Positions 25,784 through 34,871 of a DNA stretch of 64,000 bases are shown here, piece after piece; the stretch's first letter is position 1; the number at the start of each line of letters is the position of its first letter. Below the pieces are notes generated by a model that saw only the letters and a program-made list of their open reading frames with translations, was not told the origin of the DNA and did not search any database. The stretch is from positions 62,001-126,000 of the forward strand of contig NZ_JAIMCB010000005.1 of assembly GCF_025499425.1 (NCBI RefSeq), read 5' to 3'. A program made the position numbers and the translations under genes. The DNA is from Acidiferrimicrobium sp. IK. GTDB lineage: Bacteria; Actinomycetota; Acidimicrobiia; Acidimicrobiales; Palsa-688.

Positions 25784-26788
25784 ATGACCCCGGCCCAGGA
25801 GCGGCTCGGGCGGATGCTGGCCATCGTCCCGTGGATCGCGGCCAACGACGGCCCCCGCGTCGCCGACGTGTGCCGCCGCTTCAACCTGACCGAGCGCGAG
25901 CTGGTCGCCGACTTGGAGCTGCTGTTCCTCTGCGGGGTCCACCCCTTCACCCCCGACACCCTCATCGACGTCGACATCGCCGACGGGCGGGTGTGGATCC
26001 GCTTCGCCGACTGGTTCCGCCGCCCGCTGCGCCTGACCCCGCCGGAGGGCCTGGCCTTGGTCAGCGCCGGCGCCACCCTCTTGGCGGTCCCCGGGTCTGA
26101 TCCCGACGGCGCGTTGAGCCGGGCTCTGGCGAAGCTGGAGACGGTGCTCGGCGTGGCCGCCGACGACGCGGTCGACGTGCAGCTCGGCCCGGTCGCGCCG
26201 AGCATCCTCGACGCCGTCCGCGACGGCGAGCACCGCCGCCGAAAGCTGCAGCTCGACTACTACACCTTCGGACGCGACGACCACACCCGGCGGGTCGTGC
26301 AGCCGTGGCGGGTGTTCAACGCGGCCGGCCAGTGGTACCTGGAGGGGTGGTGCGAGGCGGCGGAGGGCCACCGACTGTTCCGGGTCGACCGCATCTCCGC
26401 TGCGACCGTTCTCGACCAGCCCGCGCCCGAACCTCCCGCTGGGAGCGGCCCGCCGGCGGTGTTCCAGCCCGGCCCCGACGACCCGGTGGTGGTCCTCGAC
26501 CTCGACCCCGACGTTCACTGGATCGCCGAGGCGTACCCGAATGAGGGCGTCGAGGCCCGCGACCGCTCGGTGCTGCGGGTCCGCCTCCGAAGCGCCGGGC
26601 GGGCCTGGCTGGAGCGGCTGCTCTTGCGGGCCGGGCCGCACGCGTCGGTCGTGGAGGGCGACACCTCCGTCGGCCGGGACGCGGCCCGTCGGGTCCTGGC
26701 CCGCTACACCTCGGCCGACGGAGGTGGGAAAAGGGACCGGTCCGCGGGGCTGGGGGGCCGACCGGGCAGCGCCCCCTCCCGCGACTAG
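25784..26788 (+). CDS. pafC: Transcriptional regulator PafC (HTH-WYL)
   Basis: Partner of PafB. The 334-residue protein repeats the layout: N-terminal winged helix (LGRMLAIVPWIAANDGPRVADVCRRF), a WYL domain with VVQPWRVFNAAGQWYLEGWCE and a WCX-like C-terminus, followed by a low-complexity basic tail of about 25 residues. ATG start. Together with PafB it forms a heterodimer that binds promoters of repair genes; no target promoter could be identified here. Confidence 0.92.
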   Translation: MTPAQERLGRMLAIVPWIAANDGPRVADVCRRFNLTERELVADLELLFLCGVHPFTPDTLIDVDIADGRVWIRFADWFRRPLRLTPPEGLALVSAGATLLAVPGSDPDGALSRALAKLETVLGVAADDAVDVQLGPVAPSILDAVRDGEHRRRKLQLDYYTFGRDDHTRRVVQPWRVFNAAGQWYLEGWCEAAEGHRLFRVDRISAATVLDQPAPEPPAGSGPPAVFQPGPDDPVVVLDLDPDVHWIAEAYPNEGVEARDRSVLRVRLRSAGRAWLERLLLRAGPHASVVEGDTSVGRDAARRVLARYTSADGGGKRDRSAGLGGRPGSAPSRD

Positions 26789-26799
26789 GGTGCTGCGCC

Positions 26800-27405
26800 G
26801 TGGCTGAACCAGCGCCCACCGAACCTCCGGCGGGTCGCGGAGCCGCTCCCGGCGACGGCGAGGAGCACCGGGGTCGCCGGCGGGTGGTCATCGAGTGGGG
26901 TGCGATCATCGCCGTCGCGGTGGTGCTCACCTTGGTCGTGCGGGCGTTCGTGTTCGAGGCTTACTTCATCCCGTCGGGCTCGATGGAGCCGACGCTGAAG
27001 CCGGGCAACCGGGTGCTGGTCGACAAGTTGAGCTACGACCTCCACAGCGTGCACCGCGGCGACATCGTGGTGTTCTCCCGGCCCCCGACAGAAACCAACG
27101 CCTCCATAAAGGACCTGATCAAGCGGGTGATCGGCCTGCCCGGCGACACCATCCAGTCCGGTCCCAACGGCGAGATATTCATCGACGGCAAGCTGATCAA
27201 CCAGCCGTGGCTGACTTCGTCGGCCAAGGCCGACCCGGGGCCGCCGGTGCCGAAGCTGACGCTTCCCCGCAACGAGTATTACGTGATGGGAGACAACCGC
27301 GGGGACTCCGAGGACTCCCGTTACATCGGGCCGATCTCGGGCAACTTGATCGTGGGCCGGGCCGTCTTGCGGGTGTGGCCGATCACCAGCATCAAGCTGT
27401 TCTGA
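26800..27405 (+). CDS. lepB: Signal peptidase I
   Basis: Membrane serine/lysine protease that removes signal peptides from Sec- and Tat-exported proteins. The 201 residues contain one N-terminal membrane helix (about 34-50), the nucleophile in PSGSMEPTL (Ser61), the general base in LIKRVIGLPGD (Lys108) and box E YYVMGDNRGDSEDSRYIGPI. The GTG at 26800 follows TAGGGT by 8 nt. It sits between pafC and tatA, so export and proteasome functions are interleaved here. Its last 14 bp overlap the end of the convergent GDPD gene. Confidence 0.94.
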   Translation: MAEPAPTEPPAGRGAAPGDGEEHRGRRRVVIEWGAIIAVAVVLTLVVRAFVFEAYFIPSGSMEPTLKPGNRVLVDKLSYDLHSVHRGDIVVFSRPPTETNASIKDLIKRVIGLPGDTIQSGPNGEIFIDGKLINQPWLTSSAKADPGPPVPKLTLPRNEYYVMGDNRGDSEDSRYIGPISGNLIVGRAVLRVWPITSIKLF

Positions 27406-28066
27406 GCGCGGCCACCATCATCTCGACATGGTCCGAGTAGACCGCGTCGATGCCCATCGCCACCAGCCGGTCGATGGTCTCGGCCTGCTGCGCGTCCCAC
27501 CCGAACGCCTGGATCCCCGCGGCGTGGCACGCCTCCACCAGCTCCGGGGTCCATTCTCCTTGACGCAGGTTGAGCGCATCCGCGCCGACGTCGCCCAGCC
27601 TGGCAGGGTGGGCGAGCGGATCAGGCCCGAGGCGCCGCAGGGCGCTCGAGTGAACCAGCCGGACATCGGCGTCGGCACCCCGCCACGCCGCGAGGGCGGA
27701 AAGATCCCCACCGCAGAGCCACAACCGTCGGCGGGCGCTGCCGGCCGCCTCCAGGATGGCCGGCACCGCCGCGGGGTCCTTGACGTCGAGGGACACCTCG
27801 ACGTCGGCCGCCCCGGGGATGGCGTACAGGTCGGCCAGCTCCGGGATGTGGCGGGGCAGGTCGGCTCTGAGAACGGTGCGGATGGCCCGGCGCCGCAGCC
27901 CCCGGCGGGCGACGCCGTCGTGGTCCAACACCGCCACGCCGTCGGCGGTCAGCCACGCGTCGCTCTCCAACCCGGTCGCTCCGAGAGCCAGCGCAGCCAC
28001 GAATGCCGGCAGCGTGTTGTCGGGGTGCTGCGCCCGGGCGCCTCGGTGGGCGAAGCCGATGACCAT
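27392..28066 (-). CDS. Glycerophosphodiester phosphodiesterase
   Basis: Hydrolyses glycerophosphodiesters to glycerol-3-phosphate and an alcohol. The 224 residues start at HRGARAQHPDNTLPAF (catalytic His and metal ligand Glu replaced by Asp in the HPDNT motif, normally HPENT), with GLESDAWLTADGVAVLDHD providing the ExD ligands and second His. No signal peptide, so it is cytoplasmic. The ATG at 28066 is preferred; a GTG at 28105 would add 13 residues. The Glu-to-Asp change is conservative but worth noting. Confidence 0.85.
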   Translation of the reverse strand: MVIGFAHRGARAQHPDNTLPAFVAALALGATGLESDAWLTADGVAVLDHDGVARRGLRRRAIRTVLRADLPRHIPELADLYAIPGAADVEVSLDVKDPAAVPAILEAAGSARRRLWLCGGDLSALAAWRGADADVRLVHSSALRRLGPDPLAHPARLGDVGADALNLRQGEWTPELVEACHAAGIQAFGWDAQQAETIDRLVAMGIDAVYSDHVEMMVAALRTA

Positions 28067-28163
28067 GGCCCCATCCTTGCCGGCCGGACCGTCGACCACG
28101 CTCAAGAACCCCCGCCCGGTGCCGATACCTCAATGGTACGAAGGACCAGGAAGGTGACACGAC

Positions 28164-28496
28164 ATGGCGACCGTCCGAGCCAACTGCGCCGAGTGCGGCG
28201 ACGTGGAGATGAGCATCCGGCAGGTGCAGGTCGAGGTCTGCGACTCCACCGACGTGAGCACCTATTCCTTCCTGTGCCCGAAGTGCCGGCTGCGGGTGTC
28301 CAAGCCCGCCACCGCCCACGTCGTGCAGACCCTGGTCGCGGCCGGGGTCGAGGTGGTGTACTGGGAGCTGCCCGCCGAGATGTGGGAACAAAAGGACGGG
28401 CCGGCCATCACCCACGACGACCTCCTGGCTTTCCACTACCAGCTGGACGACGACGCGTGGCTGCAGCGGAACCTGTCGCGAGGCCCCGCCGCCTGA
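28164..28496 (+). CDS. Zinc-ribbon protein, unknown function
   Basis: A 110-residue protein with two CxxC pairs, CAEC near residue 8 and CPKC near residue 38, spaced as in a zinc ribbon. The second half is helical and acidic with aromatic residues (VYWELPAEMWEQ). GGAAGG is 9 nt before the ATG. It is a stand-alone small protein; a role in binding nucleic acid or another protein is possible, but no family name is offered. Confidence 0.7.
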   Translation: MATVRANCAECGDVEMSIRQVQVEVCDSTDVSTYSFLCPKCRLRVSKPATAHVVQTLVAAGVEVVYWELPAEMWEQKDGPAITHDDLLAFHYQLDDDAWLQRNLSRGPAA

Positions 28497-28524
28497 CCGT
28501 TTCCCCCCGCCCGCGGACGCGCCG

Positions 28525-28698
28525 GTGAGCGCCTGGTGGCTGGCCCCCCTCGGGGTCGGGGCGGCCGGCGCCGTCGCCTTGTCGTTGCTCCGGGGCCGGC
28601 TCGAGCGCGAAGCCGACCGGCTGGCGGACACCTCCGCTCGCCTGCGCCGACTCCCTGGCCGCTCCGGCCCGCAGCCCCCGGAGCAGCACGCTAAGTAG
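28525..28698 (+). CDS. Short single-pass membrane protein
   Basis: A 57-residue frame: GTG start, one hydrophobic helix (WWLAPLGVGAAGAVALSLL), then a basic amphipathic tail (RGRLEREADRLADTSARLRRL) and a Pro-rich end. It fills the gap between the zinc-ribbon gene and tatA, and its stop TAG forms the first three bases of the tatA -10 element TAGACT (28696-28701). Small length makes it uncertain, but composition is coding-like. Confidence 0.45.
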   Translation: MSAWWLAPLGVGAAGAVALSLLRGRLEREADRLADTSARLRRLPGRSGPQPPEQHAK

Positions 28699-28701
28699 AC
28701 T
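28696..28701 (+). promoter_or_regulatory. -10 element of tatA
   Basis: TAGACT ends 6 nt before the GTG of the TatA/B gene and has no ribosome-binding site behind it, consistent with a leaderless transcript of tatA-tatC. Confidence 0.45.
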
Positions 28702-28707
28702 GCGGGC

Positions 28708-29079
28708 GTGTTCAACCTGGACCCCGAGAAGCTTCTCGTGATCGGGATCTTCGCGCTGGTCGTGTTGGGACCCAACCGTCTCCCCGACGCGGCTCGCAGC
28801 GCCGGGCGTCTCATCGCTCAGCTGCGGCGGATGTCAGGCTCGCTTCAGTCGGAGGTGCGCGACGCTCTGGCCGAGCCGAGGCAGGCTCTCCAGCATGCAG
28901 TGGACGAGTTCGGCATCAGCGAGGTCCGCTCGTCGATGACCGCGGTGAGCGACCCGTTCCGGCCTTCTACGCTGGCCGACGGGCTGCGCTCCTCGCCCGG
29001 GCCGGCGGCCCGGCCGGTCCCGCCGGTAGCGGGCGGTGGCGACCCGACGGTGGTCCCCGACGACCCCTCGTTCAACTAG
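28708..29079 (+). CDS. tatB: Sec-independent translocase TatA/TatB subunit
   Basis: Small component of the twin-arginine export pathway. The 123 residues start with a membrane helix containing the conserved Glu and Phe-Gly-like hinge (LDPEKLLVIGIFALVVLGPNRLP), then an amphipathic helix (AARSAGRLIAQLRRM) and a long polar tail. The N-terminal Glu/Asp pattern and the length favour TatB over TatA. GTG start set by the -10 spacing. It is 12 nt upstream of tatC. Confidence 0.85.
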   Translation: MFNLDPEKLLVIGIFALVVLGPNRLPDAARSAGRLIAQLRRMSGSLQSEVRDALAEPRQALQHAVDEFGISEVRSSMTAVSDPFRPSTLADGLRSSPGPAARPVPPVAGGGDPTVVPDDPSFN

Positions 29080-29091
29080 CCGTCCGACGCC

Positions 29092-29874
29092 GTGACCGTG
29101 ACCGATCGCCGCGAGGCCGGCGGAGCCGACCCGGAACGCAACGCCGGCGAGATGACGATCTACGAGCATCTCGCAGAGCTGCGAAACCGCCTGATCATCG
29201 CGATCCTGGCGGTGATCGCCACCACCACGGTGATGTTCTTCTTCTACAACCAGTTGATCAGCTTCATGGAGCACCCGTACTGCGACTTCATCGCTCACCA
29301 CCCCAACAAGGGGATCACCGGACGCTGCCAGCTGTACATCACCGGGCCCCTCGACGGTTTCACCACCCGGATCAAGGTCAGCGTCTACGCCGGGATCGTC
29401 CTGGCTTCACCGGTGGTGCTCTGGGAGCTGTGGCGCTTCATCACCCCGGGGCTGCACAAGAACGAGAAGCGCTACGTCCTCCCGTTCTTCTTGGGGGCGG
29501 TCGGGCTGTTCAGCGCCGGCGTGGTGACCGCGGTGCTGGTGTTCCCCAAGGCGATCGACTGGCTAATCAACGTGAGCGGCCACGGCGTCGTCCCGCTGTT
29601 CCAGCCGACCCGGTACTTCACGCTGTACGCGGCGATGGCGGTGATCTTCGGAGCGGTGTTCCTCTACCCGCTGGTCGTCGTGTTCCTAGAGATCAGCGGC
29701 GCGGTGCCTAGCGCCAAGTGGCGGGCGTGGCGCCGGCCCGCCATCGTCATCATGGTCGTCGTGGCCGCGGTCATCACCCCGAGCAGCGACCCGTTCTCGT
29801 TCGTGGCGATGGCCGTGCCGTTGCTGGTGTTCTACGAGGCGTCGATCCTGATCGGCCGCCTCCTGCACAAGTAG
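29092..29874 (+). CDS. tatC: Sec-independent translocase TatC
   Basis: Core signal-recognition subunit of the Tat pathway. The 260 residues have six membrane helices, the N-terminal MTIYEHLAELRNRLIIAI motif and the first periplasmic segment with the conserved FTTRIKVSVYAGIVLASPVVLWELWRFITPGL. GTG start with no strong Shine-Dalgarno; close spacing to the TatB gene implies coupling. No unusual insertions. Confidence 0.95.
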   Translation: MTVTDRREAGGADPERNAGEMTIYEHLAELRNRLIIAILAVIATTTVMFFFYNQLISFMEHPYCDFIAHHPNKGITGRCQLYITGPLDGFTTRIKVSVYAGIVLASPVVLWELWRFITPGLHKNEKRYVLPFFLGAVGLFSAGVVTAVLVFPKAIDWLINVSGHGVVPLFQPTRYFTLYAAMAVIFGAVFLYPLVVVFLEISGAVPSAKWRAWRRPAIVIMVVVAAVITPSSDPFSFVAMAVPLLVFYEASILIGRLLHK

Positions 29875-29923
29875 CCGGCGCCGGTCCCCAGACAAGCGGG
29901 GCGGGTGGGGTAGAAAGGGCGCC

Positions 29924-32683
29924 GTGGCGTTCGCCTCGCCCGCCGGCCCTGCGGGCCCCCGGCCGGCCCCCGATCCCCAGTCGAGCAGCGGCCCCGACAG
30001 GCTGACCGACGTCCCGACTGCGGAGCCCGACGCCGTCCGGACGGCCTTCGTGGCCGGGCAGGGGTTCGAGCTCGACGGGTTCCAACGCCGGGCCCTCGAC
30101 GCGCTCGACGCCGGGCACAGCGTGGTGGTGGCCGCCCCGACCGGGTCGGGCAAGACGGTGGTGGCCGAGTACGCGGTGGCCCGGGCCCTCGCCGAGGGGC
30201 GCAAGGCGTTCTACACGACGCCGCTCAAGGCGCTGTCCAACCAGAAGTACGGGGAGCTGGTCCGCCGCCACGGCGCGGCGTCGGTAGGGTTGCTCACCGG
30301 CGACAACGCCATCAACGGCGACGCTCCGGTGGTCGTCATGACCACCGAGGTGCTGCGCAACATGATCTACGCCGCGTCAGGCGCCCTCGACGGCCTCCGC
30401 TACGTGGTCCTCGACGAGGTCCACTACCTGCAGAACGCCTACCGCGGCCCGGTGTGGGAGGAGGTCATCATCCACGCCCCGCCCGGCGTGGACCTGGTGT
30501 GCCTGTCGGCCACGGTGTCCAACGTCGAGGAGCTGGCGGACTGGATCCGCACCGTTCGAGGCGAGACCGCGACGGTCATCGAGGACCGGCGTCCAGTCGC
30601 CCTCCACGACTTGTACCTGCTCGGCGACAAGACCTCTGACCGGCTGCTCATGCTGCCGACGCTTGTAGATGGCAGGCCCAACCCCGAGGCGGTGTCGCTC
30701 GACGCCAAGGGGCTCCCTCGCCCCGGACCGAGGGGCCGCGCCCGAGGGCGCCTTTTCACCCCCCGCAGACCCGAAGTCGTCGAGATGTTGCGCGAGGAGG
30801 GAATGCTCCCGGCGATCTGCTTCATCTTCAGCCGGGCCGCGTGCGACGACGCGGTGACCCAGTGCATGCGAGAAGGCCGGCGGCTCACCACCATCGACGA
30901 GCGGCGCCAGATACGGGCCATCGCCGAGGCCCACGTCGAGGGGCTGACCGACGAGGACCTCGGCATCCTCGAGTACGGCTCGTGGCTGGCGGGGATGGAA
31001 GCCGGCTACGCGGCCCACCACGCGGGGCTGGTCCCCCCGTTCAAGGAGGCCGTCGAGGCGTGCTTCGCGGCCGGCTTGGTCAAGGTGGTGTTCGCCACCG
31101 AGACCCTCTCGCTCGGTATCAACATGCCGGCGCGCTCTGTGGTGATCGAGAAGCTCACCAAGTTCACCGGCGAACGCCACGAGTTCCTGACCCCGGGGGA
31201 GTACACCCAGCTGACCGGCCGGGCCGGCCGGCGCGGCATCGACGACGTCGGCTACGCCATCGTGCTCTGGTCGCCGTTCGTGCCCTTCGACCAGGTCGCC
31301 GGGCTGGCCGGGGCCCGCACCTACGCGCTCACGAGCAGCTTCCGCCCGACCTACAACATGGCAGCCAACCTGGTGCGGCGCTACCCGCCAGACCAGGCTC
31401 ACCACCTCCTCAACCTGTCCTTCGCGCAGTACCGCGCGGACAGCGACGTCGTGCGGCTGGAGGCGCAGCTGGAGCGCAGCCAGCACGCCTTGGAGGAGGC
31501 CCTGCGGGCCGCCGGCTGCTCGCGGGGGGACGCCGCCGAGTACCGTCGCATGCTACGGGTCAGCGAGGAGTCCTCCCGCCAGCGGCCGTCGATGACCGCG
31601 GAGGTGGTCGCCGCTTTGGAGCGGGTCAAGCCCGGTGACGTCTTGGTGGTGCCGGGCGGCAAGTCGGGCGGCCGGGTGGCGGTGCTGTCGACCAGCCGCC
31701 GGCGGGGAGGCGACGTGCGGTTGCGGGCGATCACCCCCGAGCGGCGCATCGTCAACCTCGGCCCCCGCGACTTCCCGGGCACCCCGGCACCGGTCGGGCG
31801 GATCCCGCTGCCGACGCCTTTCGCCCCGACCAACGCCGGGTTCCAGCGCCAGGTGGCGTCGGCGCTCACCGCGGCGTCGTTGCAGCCCGCGCCGAGCCGG
31901 GGCGACCTGCACGGCCATCACCCTCGAGGCGGGCGCCACTGGCGGGGCGAATTGGCCATGGCGCAGGCCACCGCGGCGGCCAGCCATCCCGTCGCCGCCT
32001 GCCCCGACGCCCGCGCCCACCTCCGGGCGCTGGATCGCGCCGACCGGCTCCAGCGCGACGTGGAGCGCCTGGAGCGGCGGGTGAAGGGCCGCACCGAGTC
32101 CCTGGCCCGGCTCTTCGACCGGGTGCTGCAGGTCCTCGAGGACTGGGACTACGTGGAGGGTTGGCGCCTGACCCCGGCAGGGGAGCGCCTGGCCCGGCTC
32201 TACCACGAGGCTGACCTCCTGGTGGCCGAGTGCCTGGAGACCGGCGCCCTCGACGGCCTCGGCCCCGCGGAGCTCGCGGCGCTGGTATCGGTGTTCGTGT
32301 TCGAGCAGCGAGGGCAGGCCGAACCGGCCGCGTGGTGGCCGACCGCCCGGCTCCGCCAGCGCTGGCCGATGATCGACACCATCGCCACCGAGCTCAACCG
32401 GGCCGAGGACGCCGCCGGGCTGCCGCTGACCCGCCGGCCGGACATGGGCTTCGCGGCGTTCGCCTACCGCTGGGCCGACGGCGAGGACCTGACCCACGTG
32501 ATCGGCGACGAAGGGCTCTCCGGCGGCGACTTCGTGCGCAACGTGAAGCAGCTCATCGACCTGCTGCGCCAGCTCGGCGACCACGCGCCCGACGCCGCCA
32601 CCGCGGCGACCGCCCGCCGCGCCTCCGATGCCCTGTTCCGGGGTGTGGTAGCGGCGTCGTCGGTGGTCAGCCCGGTCGCCTAG
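29924..32683 (+). CDS. helY: Ski2/Mtr4-like superfamily 2 RNA helicase HelY
   Basis: ATP-dependent helicase of the actinobacterial HelY family, related to eukaryotic Mtr4/Ski2, thought to act in RNA unwinding. The 919 residues contain motif I APTGSGKT (71-78), DEVH box at 164-167, SATVSN, motif V-VI region with ATETLSLGINMPARSVV and QLTGRAGRRGIDDVGYAI, then a long C-terminal domain. The usual order tat-helY is kept. GTG start 7 nt after TAGAAA (29911-29916). Length is normal for the family. Confidence 0.93.
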   Translation: MAFASPAGPAGPRPAPDPQSSSGPDRLTDVPTAEPDAVRTAFVAGQGFELDGFQRRALDALDAGHSVVVAAPTGSGKTVVAEYAVARALAEGRKAFYTTPLKALSNQKYGELVRRHGAASVGLLTGDNAINGDAPVVVMTTEVLRNMIYAASGALDGLRYVVLDEVHYLQNAYRGPVWEEVIIHAPPGVDLVCLSATVSNVEELADWIRTVRGETATVIEDRRPVALHDLYLLGDKTSDRLLMLPTLVDGRPNPEAVSLDAKGLPRPGPRGRARGRLFTPRRPEVVEMLREEGMLPAICFIFSRAACDDAVTQCMREGRRLTTIDERRQIRAIAEAHVEGLTDEDLGILEYGSWLAGMEAGYAAHHAGLVPPFKEAVEACFAAGLVKVVFATETLSLGINMPARSVVIEKLTKFTGERHEFLTPGEYTQLTGRAGRRGIDDVGYAIVLWSPFVPFDQVAGLAGARTYALTSSFRPTYNMAANLVRRYPPDQAHHLLNLSFAQYRADSDVVRLEAQLERSQHALEEALRAAGCSRGDAAEYRRMLRVSEESSRQRPSMTAEVVAALERVKPGDVLVVPGGKSGGRVAVLSTSRRRGGDVRLRAITPERRIVNLGPRDFPGTPAPVGRIPLPTPFAPTNAGFQRQVASALTAASLQPAPSRGDLHGHHPRGGRHWRGELAMAQATAAASHPVAACPDARAHLRALDRADRLQRDVERLERRVKGRTESLARLFDRVLQVLEDWDYVEGWRLTPAGERLARLYHEADLLVAECLETGALDGLGPAELAALVSVFVFEQRGQAEPAAWWPTARLRQRWPMIDTIATELNRAEDAAGLPLTRRPDMGFAAFAYRWADGEDLTHVIGDEGLSGGDFVRNVKQLIDLLRQLGDHAPDAATAATARRASDALFRGVVAASSVVSPVA

Positions 32684-32762
32684 GTGCCGGCGGAGCGACG
32701 GCCGGTGCGGCCCTGCCCATCCGCCACGCGGGACCCGGGCTCCCCGTAGGCTCTTGGACGCG

Positions 32763-34421
32763 ATGGAGCTCTACGCCACCGAGGAGTGGACCGACGACGA
32801 GGCGGAGATCCTCCGCAGGTACTTCACCAACCTCGACGGTCCGGTCTTCGCTCTCGTCAACCTGCCGGAAGTGGTCAAAGGGGCGCTGTTCGCCCGCTAC
32901 TCCCGCACGGCCAAGAGCCTCCGGCGGCTGTTCCTCGACGAGTTCGTCGGGGACCTCGACATCAGCGGCGACCACAGCGTCGACGCCACCGTCGGCCTGG
33001 CCCGGGCCGAGGAGCTCTACGAGCGGGTGTTCTTCGAGTACGGCGACGACTCCGTCGCCCAGCTCGGCGGGGTCCACCTGGCCTGCGAGCAGGCCTCCAA
33101 CCTCCTGACCAAGGTCCTCGAGTGGGGCCGCCTCATGGCCTACATGGAGAAGTCGACCCGTTACGTCGCCTACGACGCCCGGCTCCCCAACGGCCGCTAC
33201 CGCTACTACCGGGACCCGGCGATCCTCGACTCGCCGCTCGGGGCCCGCTACGTCGGTGACATGGACCGCCTCTTCGACGCCTACGCCGAGCTGCTCCCGG
33301 TGCTCGGGGCGTGGTTCTCCGCCGAGCACCCCAAGCAGGCGGGGGACTCCGACTTCGTGTGGCGCCAGTCCATCCGGGCCAAGGCCTTCGACGCCCTGCG
33401 GGGCATGCTCCCCGCCGCGGCCACCTCCAACCTGGGCATCTACGCCAGCGGCCAGGCCTACGAGGCGCTCCTGCTGCGCATGCGGGCCCACCCCCTCCCC
33501 GAGGCCCGGGCGTACGCCGAGTTGATGCTCGTCGAGCTGCGCAAGGTCATCCCCTCCTGGGTCCGGCGCGTCGACGTGCCCGACCGCGGCGGCGCCTGGG
33601 TCGAGTACATGGAGAAGAACCACGCGGTCATGCAGGACCTGGCCGACGCTCTCTTCGCCACCCCCGACGATCACACCACCTCCGCCGCCACCGAGGGCGG
33701 CGACCCGGAGGTCACGCTGGTCGACTGGGATCCTGACGCCGAGACCAAGACCCTCACCGCCATGCTGTACCCCTTCACCCACCTCCCCGAGGCGGTGGTG
33801 GCCGAGCGGGTGGCCCGCATGGGCGCCGAGGAGCGCCTCGAGGTGGTCCGCCGCTACGCCGGCGACCGCTCCAACCGGCGGCACCGCCCCGGCCGGGCCC
33901 TCGAGCGGTCGATGTACCGCTTCGACGTGGTCTCCGACTACGGCGCTTTCCGAGACCTGCAGCGCCACCGGATGCTGACCATCGAATGGCAGAGCCTGAG
34001 CCCCGCTCACGGCTACACCCTGCCCGGCTCGGTCATAGCGGCGGGCGCCGCGGACGCCTACCACGCCGCGATGGAGCGCTCCGCCGCCCTCTACGACGTG
34101 ATCGGGGAGCGATTCGGCCCGCAGCGGGCCGGCTACGGCGTCGCCCTGGCCTACCGGGTCCGCTACAGCATGCAGCTCAACGCCCGCGAGGCCATGCACA
34201 TGCTGGAGCTGCGGACCACCGCCCAGGGGCACCCCGAGTACCGCAAGGTGGGCCAGCAGATGCACCGGCTGATCGCCGAGAAGGCCGGGCACCGGGCTCT
34301 GGCCGAGCTGATGACCTTCGTCGACCACGCCGACTACGAGCACGAAGGCCTCGAGCGGCTGGCGGGGGAGCGGCGGGCCGAGCAGCGCCGGCTTCGGGTC
34401 CAGCCCCCGCCCAGCGGCTGA
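32763..34421 (+). CDS. Long ThyX-like (FAD-dependent thymidylate synthase superfamily) protein
   Basis: A 552-residue protein, more than twice the length of classical ThyX (about 220-250). The C-terminal half contains DLQRHRMLTIEWQSLSPAHG with Arg401-His402-Arg403 and Ser411, which fits the ThyX signature RHRx7S but lacks the final conserved Arg; downstream helices and AREAMHMLELRTT resemble the FAD/dUMP region. The N-terminal half (about 40-250) has a second, weaker ThyX-like pattern (ARADDSVAQLGG-type helices). Such two-domain proteins occur in actinobacteria and chloroflexi; dUMP methylation is plausible but not shown. The ATG follows TAGGCT by 10 nt. Confidence 0.72.
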   Translation: MELYATEEWTDDEAEILRRYFTNLDGPVFALVNLPEVVKGALFARYSRTAKSLRRLFLDEFVGDLDISGDHSVDATVGLARAEELYERVFFEYGDDSVAQLGGVHLACEQASNLLTKVLEWGRLMAYMEKSTRYVAYDARLPNGRYRYYRDPAILDSPLGARYVGDMDRLFDAYAELLPVLGAWFSAEHPKQAGDSDFVWRQSIRAKAFDALRGMLPAAATSNLGIYASGQAYEALLLRMRAHPLPEARAYAELMLVELRKVIPSWVRRVDVPDRGGAWVEYMEKNHAVMQDLADALFATPDDHTTSAATEGGDPEVTLVDWDPDAETKTLTAMLYPFTHLPEAVVAERVARMGAEERLEVVRRYAGDRSNRRHRPGRALERSMYRFDVVSDYGAFRDLQRHRMLTIEWQSLSPAHGYTLPGSVIAAGAADAYHAAMERSAALYDVIGERFGPQRAGYGVALAYRVRYSMQLNAREAMHMLELRTTAQGHPEYRKVGQQMHRLIAEKAGHRALAELMTFVDHADYEHEGLERLAGERRAEQRRLRVQPPPSG

Positions 34422-34571
34422 CAGGACTCGCCGGCGCCAGGCGGTCTCCGGCGTTGGGCGTCCGCGCCCCGGCGTCTTCGCTTTCTGCGCCTTTCGTTGC
34501 GCACTGGCGGACCGGCTGCGCGCTTGAAGCTGACCCCGCAGTTCAGGTCGAGGCCTGCCAGCCCGCCGTGG

Positions 34572-34643
34572 ATGGTGAGGCTGATGTTCATGGTGAGTCT
34601 GATGTTGATGGTGAGCCTGATGTTGACGATGAGCCGGATGTTG
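34572..34643 (+). repeat. Four tandem 18-bp units
   Basis: Units 34572-34589, 34590-34607, 34608-34625 and 34626-34643 are close variants of ATGGTGAGCCTGATGTTG. Read in one frame they code for MVSLML-like hexapeptides and in another for GEPDVD-like ones, but no start, length or composition supports a gene. Confidence 0.75.
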
Positions 34644-34710
34644 AGCTTGGGGTTGCTGTTGTTGTCGAGAGCTAGCCGGTTGCTTGGGCGCAGTCGCTGG
34701 CACTGAGGCT

Positions 34711-34764
34711 GCTGTTGGCACTAGGCCCGCTGTTGGCACTGAGGCCGCTGATCGTTCCGAGGTG
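34711..34764 (+). repeat. Two to three 18-bp units based on GCTGTTGGCACTGAGGCC
   Basis: Units 34711-34728 and 34729-34746 differ at few positions, and a diverged third follows to 34764. The same 18-bp period as the cluster 70 bp upstream suggests a common origin by slippage. Confidence 0.6.
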
Positions 34765-34871
34765 ATCGAGAGAGGTGAGGCTGAAGTGGCCCTCGAGACT
34801 TGAGGGGTTGTAGAGGCTGAAGTGATCGTGTACCTTTCCGGTGCCGGGCGGAGGGATCGGATCGCTCTCGC

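Larger units (their letters stand above)
34422..34871. other. 450-bp non-coding interval with degenerate 18-bp repeats
   Basis: No convincing gene lies between the ThyX-like gene and the LysM gene. Base composition is locally lower in GC than the surroundings. It holds two small clusters of degenerate 18-bp repeats (given separately) and, at its end, the promoter of the LysM gene: TACCTT (34831-34836), about 35 nt before the ATG, with a GGAGG site in the leader. Confidence 0.5.

Noticed and set aside
34497-34706. 69-residue frame of MVSLML repeats
   Set aside because: Arises from 18-bp DNA repeats; no start signal and no plausible domain.
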